A DNA stretch of 57,500 nucleotides, taken from NCBI GenBank assembly GCA_001586965.3, contig LUCW03000530.1, forward strand, positions 17,501 through 75,000, in the 5' to 3' direction. Shown one piece after another: positions 22,868 through 33,984 of this stretch (its first letter is position 1; the number at the start of each line of letters is the position of its first letter). The notes under the pieces were generated by a model. The model was not told where the DNA came from and ran no database searches. It saw only the letters and a program-made list of their open reading frames with translations. Source of the DNA: Sphaeroforma sirkka (taxonomy: Eukaryota > Opisthokonta > Ichthyosporea > Ichthyophonida). A program made the position numbers and the translations under genes.

Positions 22868-25800
22868 CTATGTATATGTACTACCATCGTTGTTCTTAAG
22901 CTCAATATACCGTGCCAGATGGCGTGTAGTGGCCAGCGAATGATGCCATATCATCCCCTGCACTACATCCTTCTCTCTATTCGAATGTAAACGCTCGCAC
23001 AAACCTGGCACCACCAGTTCTAATAAATCCTTGGCGTTCGCTTCCCACACAAACAGCTCGCTGTGTTTGCTCCTGCCACGTTGTTGTATGTCCCTCCACA
23101 TGCTACCATCTGTATAAAGTTCAACCGCTCGATCTGCAAAGTCTTTCGCCGATGTGGGGGAACATATCCCTGGCCATTTTTCCCGTACCGTGCCTTTGAA
23201 TCTCCTTTCGCACATTTGTGCATCTACATCCAATGACACGGTTTCAAATTTGATTCTGGTTGTATCATCGGAGCTGTCAGAAACCTCGGTTTCGTCGCGA
23301 CTAGTCAGTACCTTCAATATCGGTACTACGGGCGTGCCTGGGGCTCTACATTCACTTAAGATTGGGTTATCCGAACCTCGACTCAGGTCCTGTGCTGCCA
23401 GCTGGGCAGAATAGCCATCCGTATATGCTTCTTCCGATACGTCAGATGTTATATTATCAGCTGGTACTGATACCCTGGGTTGCTTGTTTCCTGTCTGAAT
23501 GGCCAAATGGTCATGCACGTGCACTTCCGTTGGCACACGTCCGCGCACATGTTTGGGATAGGGCGCCATATATTGATCCGGTGCGAAAGTGGATTTGCAG
23601 ATGTTTGTAGTCTCGTGTTCATGAAGATGCGTAACTCCCATTCCCTCGCAACCAATAGGAGTGGTCACCACTGGCAGCCCCCATTTCCAACCATCTGCAA
23701 TTTTGCCTTTGATACCAGCACCATATCGCAGGGGAGCGAGCATCACTTTGTACCTGTAGAAAAATCGGAAACAGTCATACGAGGGACGTAGAGATACATA
23801 TGCTATGGCGGACACCTCATGTTGTCGAGCACACGGAGACCTAAATATCTGCGGATGATATATTTGGCGTGTATGACCCTTATATGTGCGCTTCTATAGA
23901 CCCGTGTGTGTGGTCTGTACATGTCTGGAAGCACATAGTTCTGCTAATTTTGATTCGTGCAAATTAGGTGGCGGTGCTGCCCCTTGCTGAGTGCACGGTA
24001 TCCACGTTGAATTTAAATATGAGTGCGGAACAGTCCTCACGTCGGCATATTGAGAAGTACCACTAAGGCCCACACGCAAACGCGTAACATATCAAGATCA
24101 GTGGAATATACTGACATTGATGATAGATCTTCTAAATTAGTGAAGCACTTAATAGTGTTGCTAGGCTTATATACTCAATCAATTCTAGGTAAAACCCATA
24201 AAGAAATGACCGCAGAGGGTAAACACAATCATGTTTTCTGGAACTTACTGTGATAGCTCCTCGAGCGATTCCATGTATCCTTTTACGTGAACACCTTTGG
24301 CAATATTGTGGACCTTGACCATACGCGAGCTTTGAGAAGCACCTTTACCTCCCGATGTACATGGTTGCGTGTACGTGAGTGAGTGTGCCGCATTCGGAGG
24401 GAAGTGCGAGCCGTAGACGTGCAGCTGGGCGTCTGGCAGTTGCTGGCGAATCAGGGGCCAGATGGAACCACACAGCCAGCTCAGCGCATCGGCATTGGGT
24501 GAATGGTCGTACCGACCGATGGTCATGAAGTGCTGACGGGGCCGGGACTCCCTTGTCGAGTTTTGTGACCCGCATATCGGCTGTTGTTGGCCATTCATTG
24601 CCTGTTGCGACCGATGTGTCATTTGTTGCGCCTCATTCACTGTCTGTTGAGACTCATTCATCGGACGTAGGAAAATATTCGTCGGCAGTTGTGTGGCAGG
24701 GAGTGAGCAATCTGAGTCCTGCGATAGGTCATCTGCAATACATGGCAAGATGTGCGCGACCGTTACCAGTGATTCTGAGAATAATTTCGAGTCAACAGTC
24801 GCAAAAGCGGATTCTTAGGAAGTTTGATATCCAATATTCTCGAAATGTAACGAGTATAGAGGTACGTGTACTGGTGGTTCGGATAAACCTAGAGCATTAT
24901 CCAAAGGTCCAAAGACTTGCCAAATAAGCGCTGGGACACATACGCCTATATGTATATATGTATACAAGCACAATTCCACCTAGACACATTTTTAGCACAG
25001 GTCTGTATGCATTTGCAACTCCGGAAAAGTTCACGATGTTTTGTGTATTCAAGCATGCCGCGCGGAGTGGAAGCCAAAATATGCAATTATTTCATGAAAG
25101 CTGTTGATAGGAAAGCCAACCGCCCATAATTAAGTAATCTCTACACCATCGCACGTAAGCGGTGTGCGTAATCAGCTACTCCAATCATATATACATACGC
25201 ATACACGCACGCTATGTACGCTTACATAGCCGTGACTTACCTGTACTCCTGCTGCTGAATTCCGGCGCACTGATAAAAGGGGCGACAGCCACTTTGTGCG
25301 GTAGAATGCCGTACTCTTTCTGGAGCAGTTGAGCCTCGTGTGTAGAGCATACCAGTGTAAGATCACTCCGATGGATTGCCGCTAACTCGCGGGACGCCAT
25401 GGGACTACTGTGGATGGTTGGAAATAGAATGTGTGAAAGCTTGGAGAGTTAAACATAGGCAGAGTAGGTATACGCTCCACGGATTAAAGAACCGTTCGTA
25501 GATAGTTGGGAATTGAAAACAGAATATATCGGAACAGCAGGTCAGATGCAGTACAAGGCCAAGGTTCGAGCTAACTGTTGAGCAGAGTTCAAAGGTGGAG
25601 TGATATCACTATACATAAGAGCTCGTGCTAACCAGTATATCCATATTTGAGCGTGATCAGTCTACGGTCTTGAGCAGAAGCGTAGTCCGTACGTCAGTAT
25701 ACTCAAATGATAGTTATCTTCGCAACGCATAAGGCGTACGGATTTTAAGATAGGGCACCGAACGTATATGGTATGAAACCCAAACCAGAACTAACTCCCA

Positions 25801-27570
25801 TGATTGGTGAGGTAGTCGCCGCGCACTTATGTACAGTGATCTACTACCAAGGGAGTGCATATATATGACGTGTGCTTCTGTGGGACATAGGTATAGTACA
25901 GCTCTATGTCCTGCGCAATAATCGTGTGTACCTACTGAACACGCTTCGAGTTGCTGCAAGGGCAACTACGGCGACCTCGAAATCTCGTCATATCGCGCAA
26001 GCGCACTTAATCCCAATGAACGTTTTGATAAATAATAAATGTGATAGACTGTCCAGTTGTGTGCTGTGAACACTGGCGATTGGTTTACACATAAATTTGC
26101 TGCTAATACATTGAAACTTTCTATGCAGGTCACCACTATACACACTATAGTTGGAAGATAAGTGAAAAAAACAACCAAGGGACAATAAAAACTTGCATCA
26201 ACGCAAAAAGAAAACATACAGATTTGCCAGCAACCAGTAACTGATGTGCGCAATTGAGCGAAGCGTGAATATATAGGCTTGATTTATGACAGTGATACAC
26301 ATGCAATGGTTATTTTGGGGAAAACGATGCATATAATCTTCTGAAAATTTTTGCTGTACAAAATCACATTCAAGTTTCAAATAAGCAAACACACAGAAAT
26401 AGGGTTGTTTCCTCAAATGGCATATGAGGCATGGGATACCTACTAGGATAGGGAATATGCGCGACACTCTCTTCGATAGTACCACCACTTCGGATGATTT
26501 TCATCCGTCCTAGGGTAAGGAGGAAGAAGGAATGAATTGTAAGCATCAAGCACACTACAAAGCAAGCCAATTTCCCACCACGTATATGCCCTACAATAAT
26601 TAAGAACTGATAAAAGCATATTCTAGAATGTAAAAGAAAAATCTCCTATCAAGGAGCACGCTATCCCACAACCTACATACACATGTATGAAGGCACATGA
26701 AAAAGCTTTGGCACATGATAAACCCAAAACCCTAATGTCTCATGGTATGCATATGTCGTGTTTGCCTCGAGCCAAGTGATTCCATATTTCCGGGTCACAT
26801 CATCATGTTTAACAAAGCTTGATATCTAGCAGTATCTGCGTGCGACCACAGCAGTACATAGAGAGCAACCCCTACACGTTCAATATTCTCTTCGCATTCC
26901 ACACCTATCAAACTCGCTTCTACACACGAAGAAAACTTTTAATCTCTGTACAGACCGCGCCAATATACGATAGCTACACATACCGTCTCTCAGAGAATGT
27001 AAATCCTGGGTGTCCAGTATTCTCATGGCATCAGGCGTTTGTTGATAAACATAGTGGCTGAACATTTCCTCCACCCACATGCGGTCGAACACGACCACAT
27101 GTGGGCAGGTATCCGCCAGCAGTCGACTCATTTCTGCGGTATCGTTGGGGATAATCTGTAATGTTGTGCCATACACAGTGAGTGTGACTGAATGCGCGTG
27201 ATCACAACTCTAAGTTCACCTTCGCATAAAATAACTCGCTTGGATGCACATGGTTTCAATGTACTCGAAAGAGTGGCTACAAAGCAACAAAAGTGAGTAC
27301 AAATACCTGTCTAACATTTGGCAATCTATCGTTTTCCACGTTTCGTGATTCTTCCGGTTTGGAGACTGTAATAGCATTGTTAAGGGCTTTCTTTTCGGTA
27401 TTGGTACCGGTATTAGTGTTCGCGTATACCTTGCCAATCGTTGCAGAGTGTGCGGTGTACCCATACTTCTCAAAAGCGCGCAGTAGGCCGATTGATCGCA
27501 CACTCGCGGCCGATGAGCTCAATTGGGGGTGCGACGCGAAGAGAAACAGCACAGATCTACTCTTCGACAT
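22868..27570 (-). CDS. GT4-type glycosyltransferase, complete six-exon gene
   Basis: Exons on the minus strand are 27570-27307, 27155-26984, 26509-26440, 25407-25241, 24732-24249 and 23753-22868. Phases at the joins are 0, 1, 2, 1, 2 and all agree; total 2043 nt, 680 aa. The N-terminal half has VLFLFASHPQ (first Rossmann strand and turn), DTCPHVVVFDRMWVEEMF, then RILDTQDLHSLRDG, ASRELAAIHRSDLTLVCSTHEA and VAPF. The C-terminal half has FMTIGRYDHSPNADALSWL, QLHVYGSHFP, VHVKGYMESLEELSQYKVML and APLRYGAGIKGKIADGW, then GLPVVTTPIGCEGM, the usual GT4 sugar-nucleotide site. The end, GMIWHHSLATTRHLARYIE, matches the family terminus. These motifs resemble a bacterial GT family 1/4 group. Two inserts are unusual: a Gln-rich one in exon 5 and a roughly 150-aa hydrophilic one after GCEGM. 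Donor sugar and acceptor cannot be told. Confidence 0.88.
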
Positions 27571-28193
27571 TGTGATTCTACTATTACACAACAAACCTAC
27601 TCTTGCAGGTCACAGATCTGCTCTTTACAGTATGCGGCCTTACTCCATGCCAGGGGGAACATGCCAATTTGTCGCGGTAACTCATATGCAGGAACTATTT
27701 TGTATCCTATAAAACGTATGAAAGAGTGATATATCAGCTCCACGCAGTTTCATAGGCCTTTTCACTCATAATATTGAATTATCTACACACTTACTACTAA
27801 GATTTGCTGCACTTCCATGTTCCGCGAGCAAAAATAGACTTAAATCGTCGGCACTTACTACTTATAATTGTTCGATATATAGCTCAACTATGCTAAGCAC
27901 AAGAAGCCAATATTGAAAATCGGGTATTTGTGAAAAGTTTACGCAAGACAAAACAGGATTTCCTACAATTTACTAACTTCTTGAAAATACGAGTATTTGA
28001 TATAAACCGTGTGATCAACAACAATCAGGAAAAAAATGCACCTATATATCGAATTAATTGTGAAGGTAGTTATTGAATACTTACGAAAATTGATAATGCC
28101 AAATGTAAACTGTGATTCAAAATTTATGGATGTTAGGTGTATGTGAATGTATATACTCACAATATTTATATACATATATTTATATAGATATAA

Positions 28194-28195
<2 letters not shown>
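27571..28195. other. Upstream region of the glycosyltransferase, no feature seen
   Basis: AT-rich and stop-filled. It should contain the minus-strand promoter just right of 27570, but no clear element can be picked. Confidence 0.4.
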
Positions 28196-28237
<42 letters not shown>

Positions 28238-28262
28238 ATATATATATATATATATATAAAAC

Positions 28263-28358
<96 letters not shown>

Positions 28359-28594
28359 TATATATATTATATATATATATATATTATATATGTATAACAT
28401 ATAATATAAATATACATATATACAATACACACATGCACACATACATATACATATATATATTATTATTATATATATATATATATTATATATATATATATAT
28501 TATTGGCATAAATAACGCAAACATGCACACATATGAACACACACATTAATTTGATTACGAACATGCATATTTACTTGGGACCAAACCATAAACA

Positions 28595-28632
<38 letters not shown>

Positions 28633-29020
28633 TACATGCGTGTGTGCGTGTGTGCGTATGTATGTACGTACGCATCTATGCATAACCAATATATATATAT
28701 ATACATACGATGTATGTGTGTGCGTGCGTGCGTGCATAAAAACATGGCCAAGATACATATTAGCATATATTATATATATATATATATATATATTATACAT
28801 ATATGTACGTGCGTGTGTGCGTGCGCTGTGTCCGTGTGTGTGTGTGTGTGCGTGTGTGTAAGTATGTATGTATGTATGTATGTATGTATGTATGTATGTG
28901 CGTGTGTGTGTATGTATGTATGTATGTATGTATGTATGTATGTATGTATGTACGGATGGATGGAAGCATGTATGTATGTATGTATGTATGTATGTATATA
29001 TGCATATATATATATATAAG
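28196..29020. repeat. Compound microsatellite (AT)n, (GT)n, (GTAT)n
   Basis: Near-pure AT runs span 28196-28500, with a second AT block at 28596-28633. GTGC/GTGT and GTAT tracts follow at 28640-28730 and 28803-29000. Tyr-Ile, Cys-Val and His-Thr translations are repeat artefacts. Confidence 0.9.
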
Positions 29021-29489
29021 TGTATGTGTAGAAAGATGTGTGCAATATGTAAGATCGTTATAAAACCCATATGTACATATAACGGATTAGGGAAGGACTT
29101 GGTTTGAGGCTAAACGACACTGGATGTACCTTGTTATCTCTACTGTACATGGGGAGTACACATCAGAAGCTGTTGAGATTTATAAATGCTTACAATACGA
29201 TAGTACAGTACATCCTTTGCTGCTAAATACAGTTATCGATGACATTCAAATTGCTACGGGTGTGTCTACTATCCAGGACGGGGATGGGATATTTTATAAA
29301 TATATATATATTAGTGTTTTTCCATTCCCCTCTAAATTATACAGTTTTTGTGTGCCATCATCATCATCATGGTTGTCAGTTGTCACCGGCATTTTGAGCC
29401 TGACAAATCTTCAATTTTCAGAAGGCTTTTTCTTTTTTTTAAATATGCAAAAAACAGTGAGATTACTATAAAAAAAATGCGATATTTTG

Positions 29490-29692
29490 GTTATTGGAAC
29501 GTATGGTGCTGACTGAGCTGGTAAATGACATGTCTTTTGCCTATGGCGACCTGGTAGGCCCGAAACTGCCGCTCATTGGCCCTGACCTCCTTCATCAATT
29601 ACAGGAGTGCCACGACTTCCACGGTATCTGGACCCTCCACGAACACCTTAGATCTTTTCTCCAGCATGTTGAAGAACCACTGTACCCTCACC
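29490..29692. pseudogene. Gene fragment cut by the 5' LTR
   Basis: This 200-bp piece is open on both strands and ends exactly where the LTR begins. The minus-strand reading (VQWFFNMLEKRSKVFVEGPD, one TAA, then ANERQFRAYQVAIGKRHVIY) looks more protein-like than the plus reading. No family is recognised. It is probably older transposon or gene sequence into which the retroelement inserted. Confidence 0.3.
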
Positions 29693-30287
29693 TGTAGAAA
29701 TACGGCCTCCGGTCAGTCTAAAATATCAAGATCAATTGAGATGATACATTGGTTTTTATTTGTATTTTAAATAATTTAGTACAAGCTCTTTTTCCAATAT
29801 TTCCAAAGTGTTCTAAATTCACTTTGATGGCTCCAATAGCCTGAGTATTTGGTATGACTCATCTACTTGGACCTATTTGAGACATTAGTAGATGTAGGAT
29901 ATTATAAACTAAATTTTATAATCTCCGAACTACTACTTATAGATTTTGGTCCTCCCGCCAATCTTCAAAATCCAATAAGTCTTTTTCTTTTTTTAAATTT
30001 TCTTCAGATGGAATTTTATTTATATCAGCTAATGTATTAACGTGACTTACGTTATTATGTCTATTTACAAATTAGACATGTGGTCATGAACATTTAGTAC
30101 TTCTAGTGAAAATTATTCAATAAAGAACAGCTAGAGGTACGCCCTGTGTGATCGAGGATATTTAGGCTCTTAACAAGAGGCAGTCCCGATCATTCTTACA
30201 CAAGCTACCACTGCTAAATCCTAACTGACTAAATTGTATTTTAGTTTAATATAGTTTGAAACCTAGTAATTTCCATCGAAGTTTACA
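29693..30287 (+). repeat. 5' LTR
   Basis: It is 595 bp, from TG to CA. It is almost identical to the 3' LTR over about the first 440 bp, then diverges and is longer in the last third. Confidence 0.9.
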
Positions 30288-30366
30288 TATTTTTCAGTTA
30301 TTTAGTAGTTACAGTAGTGTACTGCTTCTAGACTGTCTGACATCGATTTACTATCCAGCAAATGCT

Positions 30367-32220
30367 ATGGCTAAGGGTACTTCTAAAGGCAAGGGAGCCG
30401 CTAGCTCTAAGCCTGCTAAGCCTGCCGAGGTTCCTGAGGTCCCTGTGGAAATACCTAGCCTGTCTGGAGTTGATCCTGCCGAGGATACTGTTGGGGAAGC
30501 AAATTCTGAGGTTGGTACAGAGGATTATTCTGAGGATGACTCGTCGGATCCTAAAGCCTTGGAAGAAGAGGTATCTACTACCGCGGAAAGGCTCGCCAGC
30601 GTCCGTGTATCACCTAGGAGTGAAGCTCAGGACCCCAGCTTGCCCCCTGACCACGTGCCGTCAAATATTGGGGATAAACGTCGAAAGGCTGGAAAATTCG
30701 TGGATACGAATGTCGGGGGCATTATAACTCCACATCTAAAGGACACTCCAGCACAAATCCGGAGTGAAAAGGAAGTATTGGACCTGTCCGAAAATTTCGG
30801 TTTCGCCATCGATGGAGAAGCCATTCCATTCAGCTCAAATCTTGGGGCCGAAGCTGAGGACGCCATAACTCGACAACGAGTGGTTGGATCCTCTCAATCT
30901 CGACGCCAATTGAACCGCACTGAAGCGCTCTTGAAGGAGCTAGCGGCAGCAGCAGTTGTGGACCCCTTTATCGTGTCCCACTTGGCTGATATTCTTCCTA
31001 TACCGAAGAAGAAGAAAAATTCGGGCCGAGTTTCGAACCCGAGACCTACTGGTTTACCAGCCAGTATGTTTACCACTAAGCCAGTTACCACTGGCGAGAG
31101 AGAAAATATTTCAAAATTTAATCTCTATAGCTCTGATGCTACCATTGACCATCCTCTTGACAAATTTAACCCTGTCAGAGGATATGATCGTATGGAACTC
31201 GATGAGGCTTACCATCCTCGTAATATCGACCCTCATTTGCCAACTAACCCTGGTAATCACGATTTTGGCAATCGCTACACCAGTACCTCGTTAGAGAGTT
31301 CCCGCTCTGATCCTGAGGATGAGAAAGTGAGAACCAGACATACTCGTCTCAGGCTATTACGCTCTGGTATGCAAGTCCTTGAGGACCGTCTATTGAATGA
31401 CTCTGACCTTGACGATAGGAAAGCGGATAACATTCGCTATCTAATCGATAACAAGAGAAAGGAAATAGACACCATCTTGGCACTAGCAGCCCGTAGCACT
31501 GAGCATGAGCCTCGTGAACACTTAGAACCAAGCTTTATAAAGCAGCTAGGTAACGCGCAGGCTGAGGTCGATTTCTCTACTAATGAGAGTACAGTGGAGA
31601 CACTGAAGGCCTTCGACCAACTTAAGGAGTCTGCCAGCCTTAAGGATAAGCAGATGATGAATGCCTTTATTCATTTCTGTGAGCCAGGTGAATGGCGAAC
31701 TATCTTGAAGGCTCATGAGCCCAACTGGAAAGCCCTACCCTGGCACCAGTTGCGTGATAATATACTTAACACCTTTTTTGAAGATGCACGTGACCGTGAA
31801 CTTCTAGAGTCTCGCAAGTTCTTTGCGAACGATACCACTATTCGAGGTGCTCTAGCTCATATGACACATATGAATACTCGGATGGGTGGTCGTACCTATA
31901 CTGGCGAATATTTATTAATTTGTCAGATGATGGAGACTCTGAGAACTAACCTCTTTAAGAAAGTCAATGATGACATCATCGCCTATGCTGATTTGCGATC
32001 TATGCCTTGGTCTGTCTTTGAGAAGATAGTTCACAAGCATACCAATTCCTCTACTAGAGTACTTAGTACCACGAGCTACACCCAGCCCACTAAGCGAAAC
32101 GCAGTAGAGACTAATACTGCGCGTAGTACTAAGAAACCTCGCACTACTACTGGAGGGGGTACTGGCTCTACTTCTACCGAACCGAAAGGTGAAAAGAAGG
32201 TGAGAGCGCCTTGCAAGTAG
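30367..32220 (+). CDS. gag: Gag-like protein of the LTR retrotransposon
   Basis: ATG 30367 is the first methionine after the LTR in a frame open to TAG at 32218-32220 (617 aa). The N-terminus is Lys/Ala/Pro-rich then acidic. The capsid-like region lies around residues 400-560 (FIHFCEPGEWRTILKAHEP, then LMTHMNTRMG-like). The C-terminus is basic and Thr-rich, ending APCK. The next codons after the TAG, still in frame, continue CGY... with Cys and His spaced like zinc knuckles (to 32397). The first CxxC pair is therefore split by the stop. An antisense tRNA-Thr-like segment is embedded at residues ~218-241. Expected role: the structural protein of the virus-like particle. Confidence 0.75.
   Translation: MAKGTSKGKGAASSKPAKPAEVPEVPVEIPSLSGVDPAEDTVGEANSEVGTEDYSEDDSSDPKALEEEVSTTAERLASVRVSPRSEAQDPSLPPDHVPSNIGDKRRKAGKFVDTNVGGIITPHLKDTPAQIRSEKEVLDLSENFGFAIDGEAIPFSSNLGAEAEDAITRQRVVGSSQSRRQLNRTEALLKELAAAAVVDPFIVSHLADILPIPKKKKNSGRVSNPRPTGLPASMFTTKPVTTGERENISKFNLYSSDATIDHPLDKFNPVRGYDRMELDEAYHPRNIDPHLPTNPGNHDFGNRYTSTSLESSRSDPEDEKVRTRHTRLRLLRSGMQVLEDRLLNDSDLDDRKADNIRYLIDNKRKEIDTILALAARSTEHEPREHLEPSFIKQLGNAQAEVDFSTNESTVETLKAFDQLKESASLKDKQMMNAFIHFCEPGEWRTILKAHEPNWKALPWHQLRDNILNTFFEDARDRELLESRKFFANDTTIRGALAHMTHMNTRMGGRTYTGEYLLICQMMETLRTNLFKKVNDDIIAYADLRSMPWSVFEKIVHKHTNSSTRVLSTTSYTQPTKRNAVETNTARSTKKPRTTTGGGTGSTSTEPKGEKKVRAPCK
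31020..31090 (-). ncRNA. tRNA-Thr(GGU)-like sequence antisense to gag
   Basis: The minus strand reads TGGCTTAGTGGTAAAC (A box and D arm), ACTGG-CTGGTAA-CCAGT (a perfect five-pair anticodon stem, loop with anticodon GGT for Thr), then GTCTCGGGTTCGAAACTCGG (T arm with a good B box). T5 follows directly, as a pol III terminator would. Base pattern matches eukaryotic tRNA-Thr. The acceptor-stem halves do not pair, so it is a tRNA-derived relic or pseudo-tRNA. The gag frame passes through without interruption. Confidence 0.5.
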
Positions 32221-32400
32221 TGTGGTTACAACCTCACAAAACGTAATGGCAAGTGGAATGGTAGACACGACCCTGTTAAGTGTGCACCAGGCAAGCCAGA
32301 TTTTGGACACTATATGAAAGAGTGTGCTACTTGCAAGGGTACTAACGGTTGGCACAAAGAGGATTGCAAGGACTTACCGGACGTCCAAGTTAAGCACTGA
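32221..32400 (+). pseudogene. Zinc-finger (nucleocapsid) segment between gag and pol
   Basis: Same reading frame as gag and pol, bounded by TAG (32218-32220) and TGA (32398-32400). It contains CGYN, HDPVKC, HYMKECATCKG and WHKEDC. These give two CxxC-H-C style clusters if the CK just before the TAG is counted. This is the expected nucleocapsid, now separated by stops on both sides. Confidence 0.6.
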
Positions 32401-32409
32401 CAGTACCAT

Positions 32410-33984
32410 ATGTGTGCACTAGAGCAAGATTATGAGAAAATGTTCAATAAAATCCATACCAAAGGAGATGAACGTATCTTTCAAGCAGTTTTCGTAAATG
32501 GAGAAAAAGTTATGGCACTATTTGATCCAGGGGCTGAAGTCTCTGCTATCTCACGCCGAGTAGCCTACGCTACAGATATGGCTGTCCATAACGAAACAGC
32601 TGGTTTAATCTTGGGAAATGGCAAAGTTACTACTTGCGAACAAGCCATTGACTATGCACACATAATGCTGTCAGATAGAAGAGTAGTGAAGACTCACCTA
32701 ATCGTTACTGACATGTCTCAGAAATACGATTCAATTATAGGTATGACTGATCTTCTCAGTTTAGGTATAACACTCACTGGTCTGCCTAATGGGCTAGACC
32801 CGAATAAATATCAGTCAGATGATAATATGTTAAAGATACCTAAACCTCCGGAAGGTGAAGCAAAGGATATGATTCCGCACTTCACCGATATAATTATGGA
32901 CTTAATTATACAAAACAGGAAGATTGCAATAACTGACTGGTGTATGTTTAAGTTCTCTAATGGGTACGTTAGACTTGACTTAACAAACGTCGACTTCTCT
33001 AAGTTAAAGTGTCCTTCACATAACTACGTAAGTTGGAGACACAAAGACGTTGTCAAAACCCAAATCGAAGATTGGTTAAAACAAGGTCTAATTGAAATCA
33101 ATTATGATGCAACCCCAGTTAACTTAGCTCTCTTAGCGGTCGATCAATATAAATCTGATGGAACGTTTAGTAAAACAAGAGTAGTACTAGACCTGTCGCC
33201 AATCAACAAACTAATTCCGCAACATAGTTTTCCCTTACCTAAGATAAGCGAGATACTGCGCAAAATGGAGGGTGCGACTATCTTTTCCAAGATAGACTTT
33301 AAAGCTGCATTCCATCAACTACAAATATATCAGCCTCATAGGAAATACTTTTCCTTTACTTGGCAAGGTAAGAAGTACCAGTTTAAAGGTCTACCTGAAG
33401 GCTTACACATGTTTCCTTCTTTCTTCCAACAAGTTAGGATGTAACTATTTGCGGACCTGTCGTATAACGTATCAGTCTATTTAGATGATATAGTTATCTT
33501 TACAAAGACAGCACATGAACATGCTAAACTCGTTAAAGAAGTCTTAAAGCGACTTAATCATGCTAAACTCAAGATTAACGAAGACAAGTGTTCTTTTGCT
33601 AAAGATACTATACACTTACTTGGCTACAAAGTATCTGCAGCAGGGGTAGAAATTGATCCTGGCAAGAAACAATTTCTGTTGGATTTATCAACACCAATTA
33701 CTGGAAGAGATGTGAACTCTGTGTGTGGGTTTGTTAACTTCTTCTCGGATTCGGTACCGCATCTTTCTCAATACTTAAAGCCTTTCAGTCACCTACGGCT
33801 GCACAAAGGACCTTTGGGAAAGCTTTGGACTAAAGAATGTGATGATGCATTTAAACTAGTCAAAAGTAAAGTAATGGACGCACCCATCATGCAGTACCCT
33901 GTGGATGGTGTCCCATTCCAAGTAGCAACCGACGCTTCAGATCGAGCGGTAGGTGGAGTGCTTTTACCAAACGATAAATGGTAA
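32410..33984 (+). pseudogene. pol: Pol N-terminal part: protease, reverse transcriptase, start of RNase H
   Basis: The protease segment has ALFDPGAEVSAISR, where DPGA replaces the usual D-S/T-G-A; the proline is unusual. RT follows with VVLDLSPINKLIPQ, FSKIDFKAAFHQL, FKGLPEGL and FFQQV. TAA at 33442-33444 interrupts it. The same frame resumes with SVYLDDIVIF, the catalytic YxDD. It then runs through HLLGYKVSAAG, FVNFF and LGKLWTKECDDAF to VATDASDRAVGGVLL, the first RNase H Asp. The frame ends at 33982-33984 and the protein continues in another frame. RT and RNase H residues are otherwise intact. It would synthesise element cDNA if expressed. Confidence 0.85.

Noticed and set aside
28196..29020. 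Possible CRISPR-like or satellite array
   Set aside because: Simple di- and tetranucleotide repeats without unique spacers.
29124..29471. Open frame with protein-like start
   Set aside because: It degenerates into low-complexity sequence, with no splice sites or domain.
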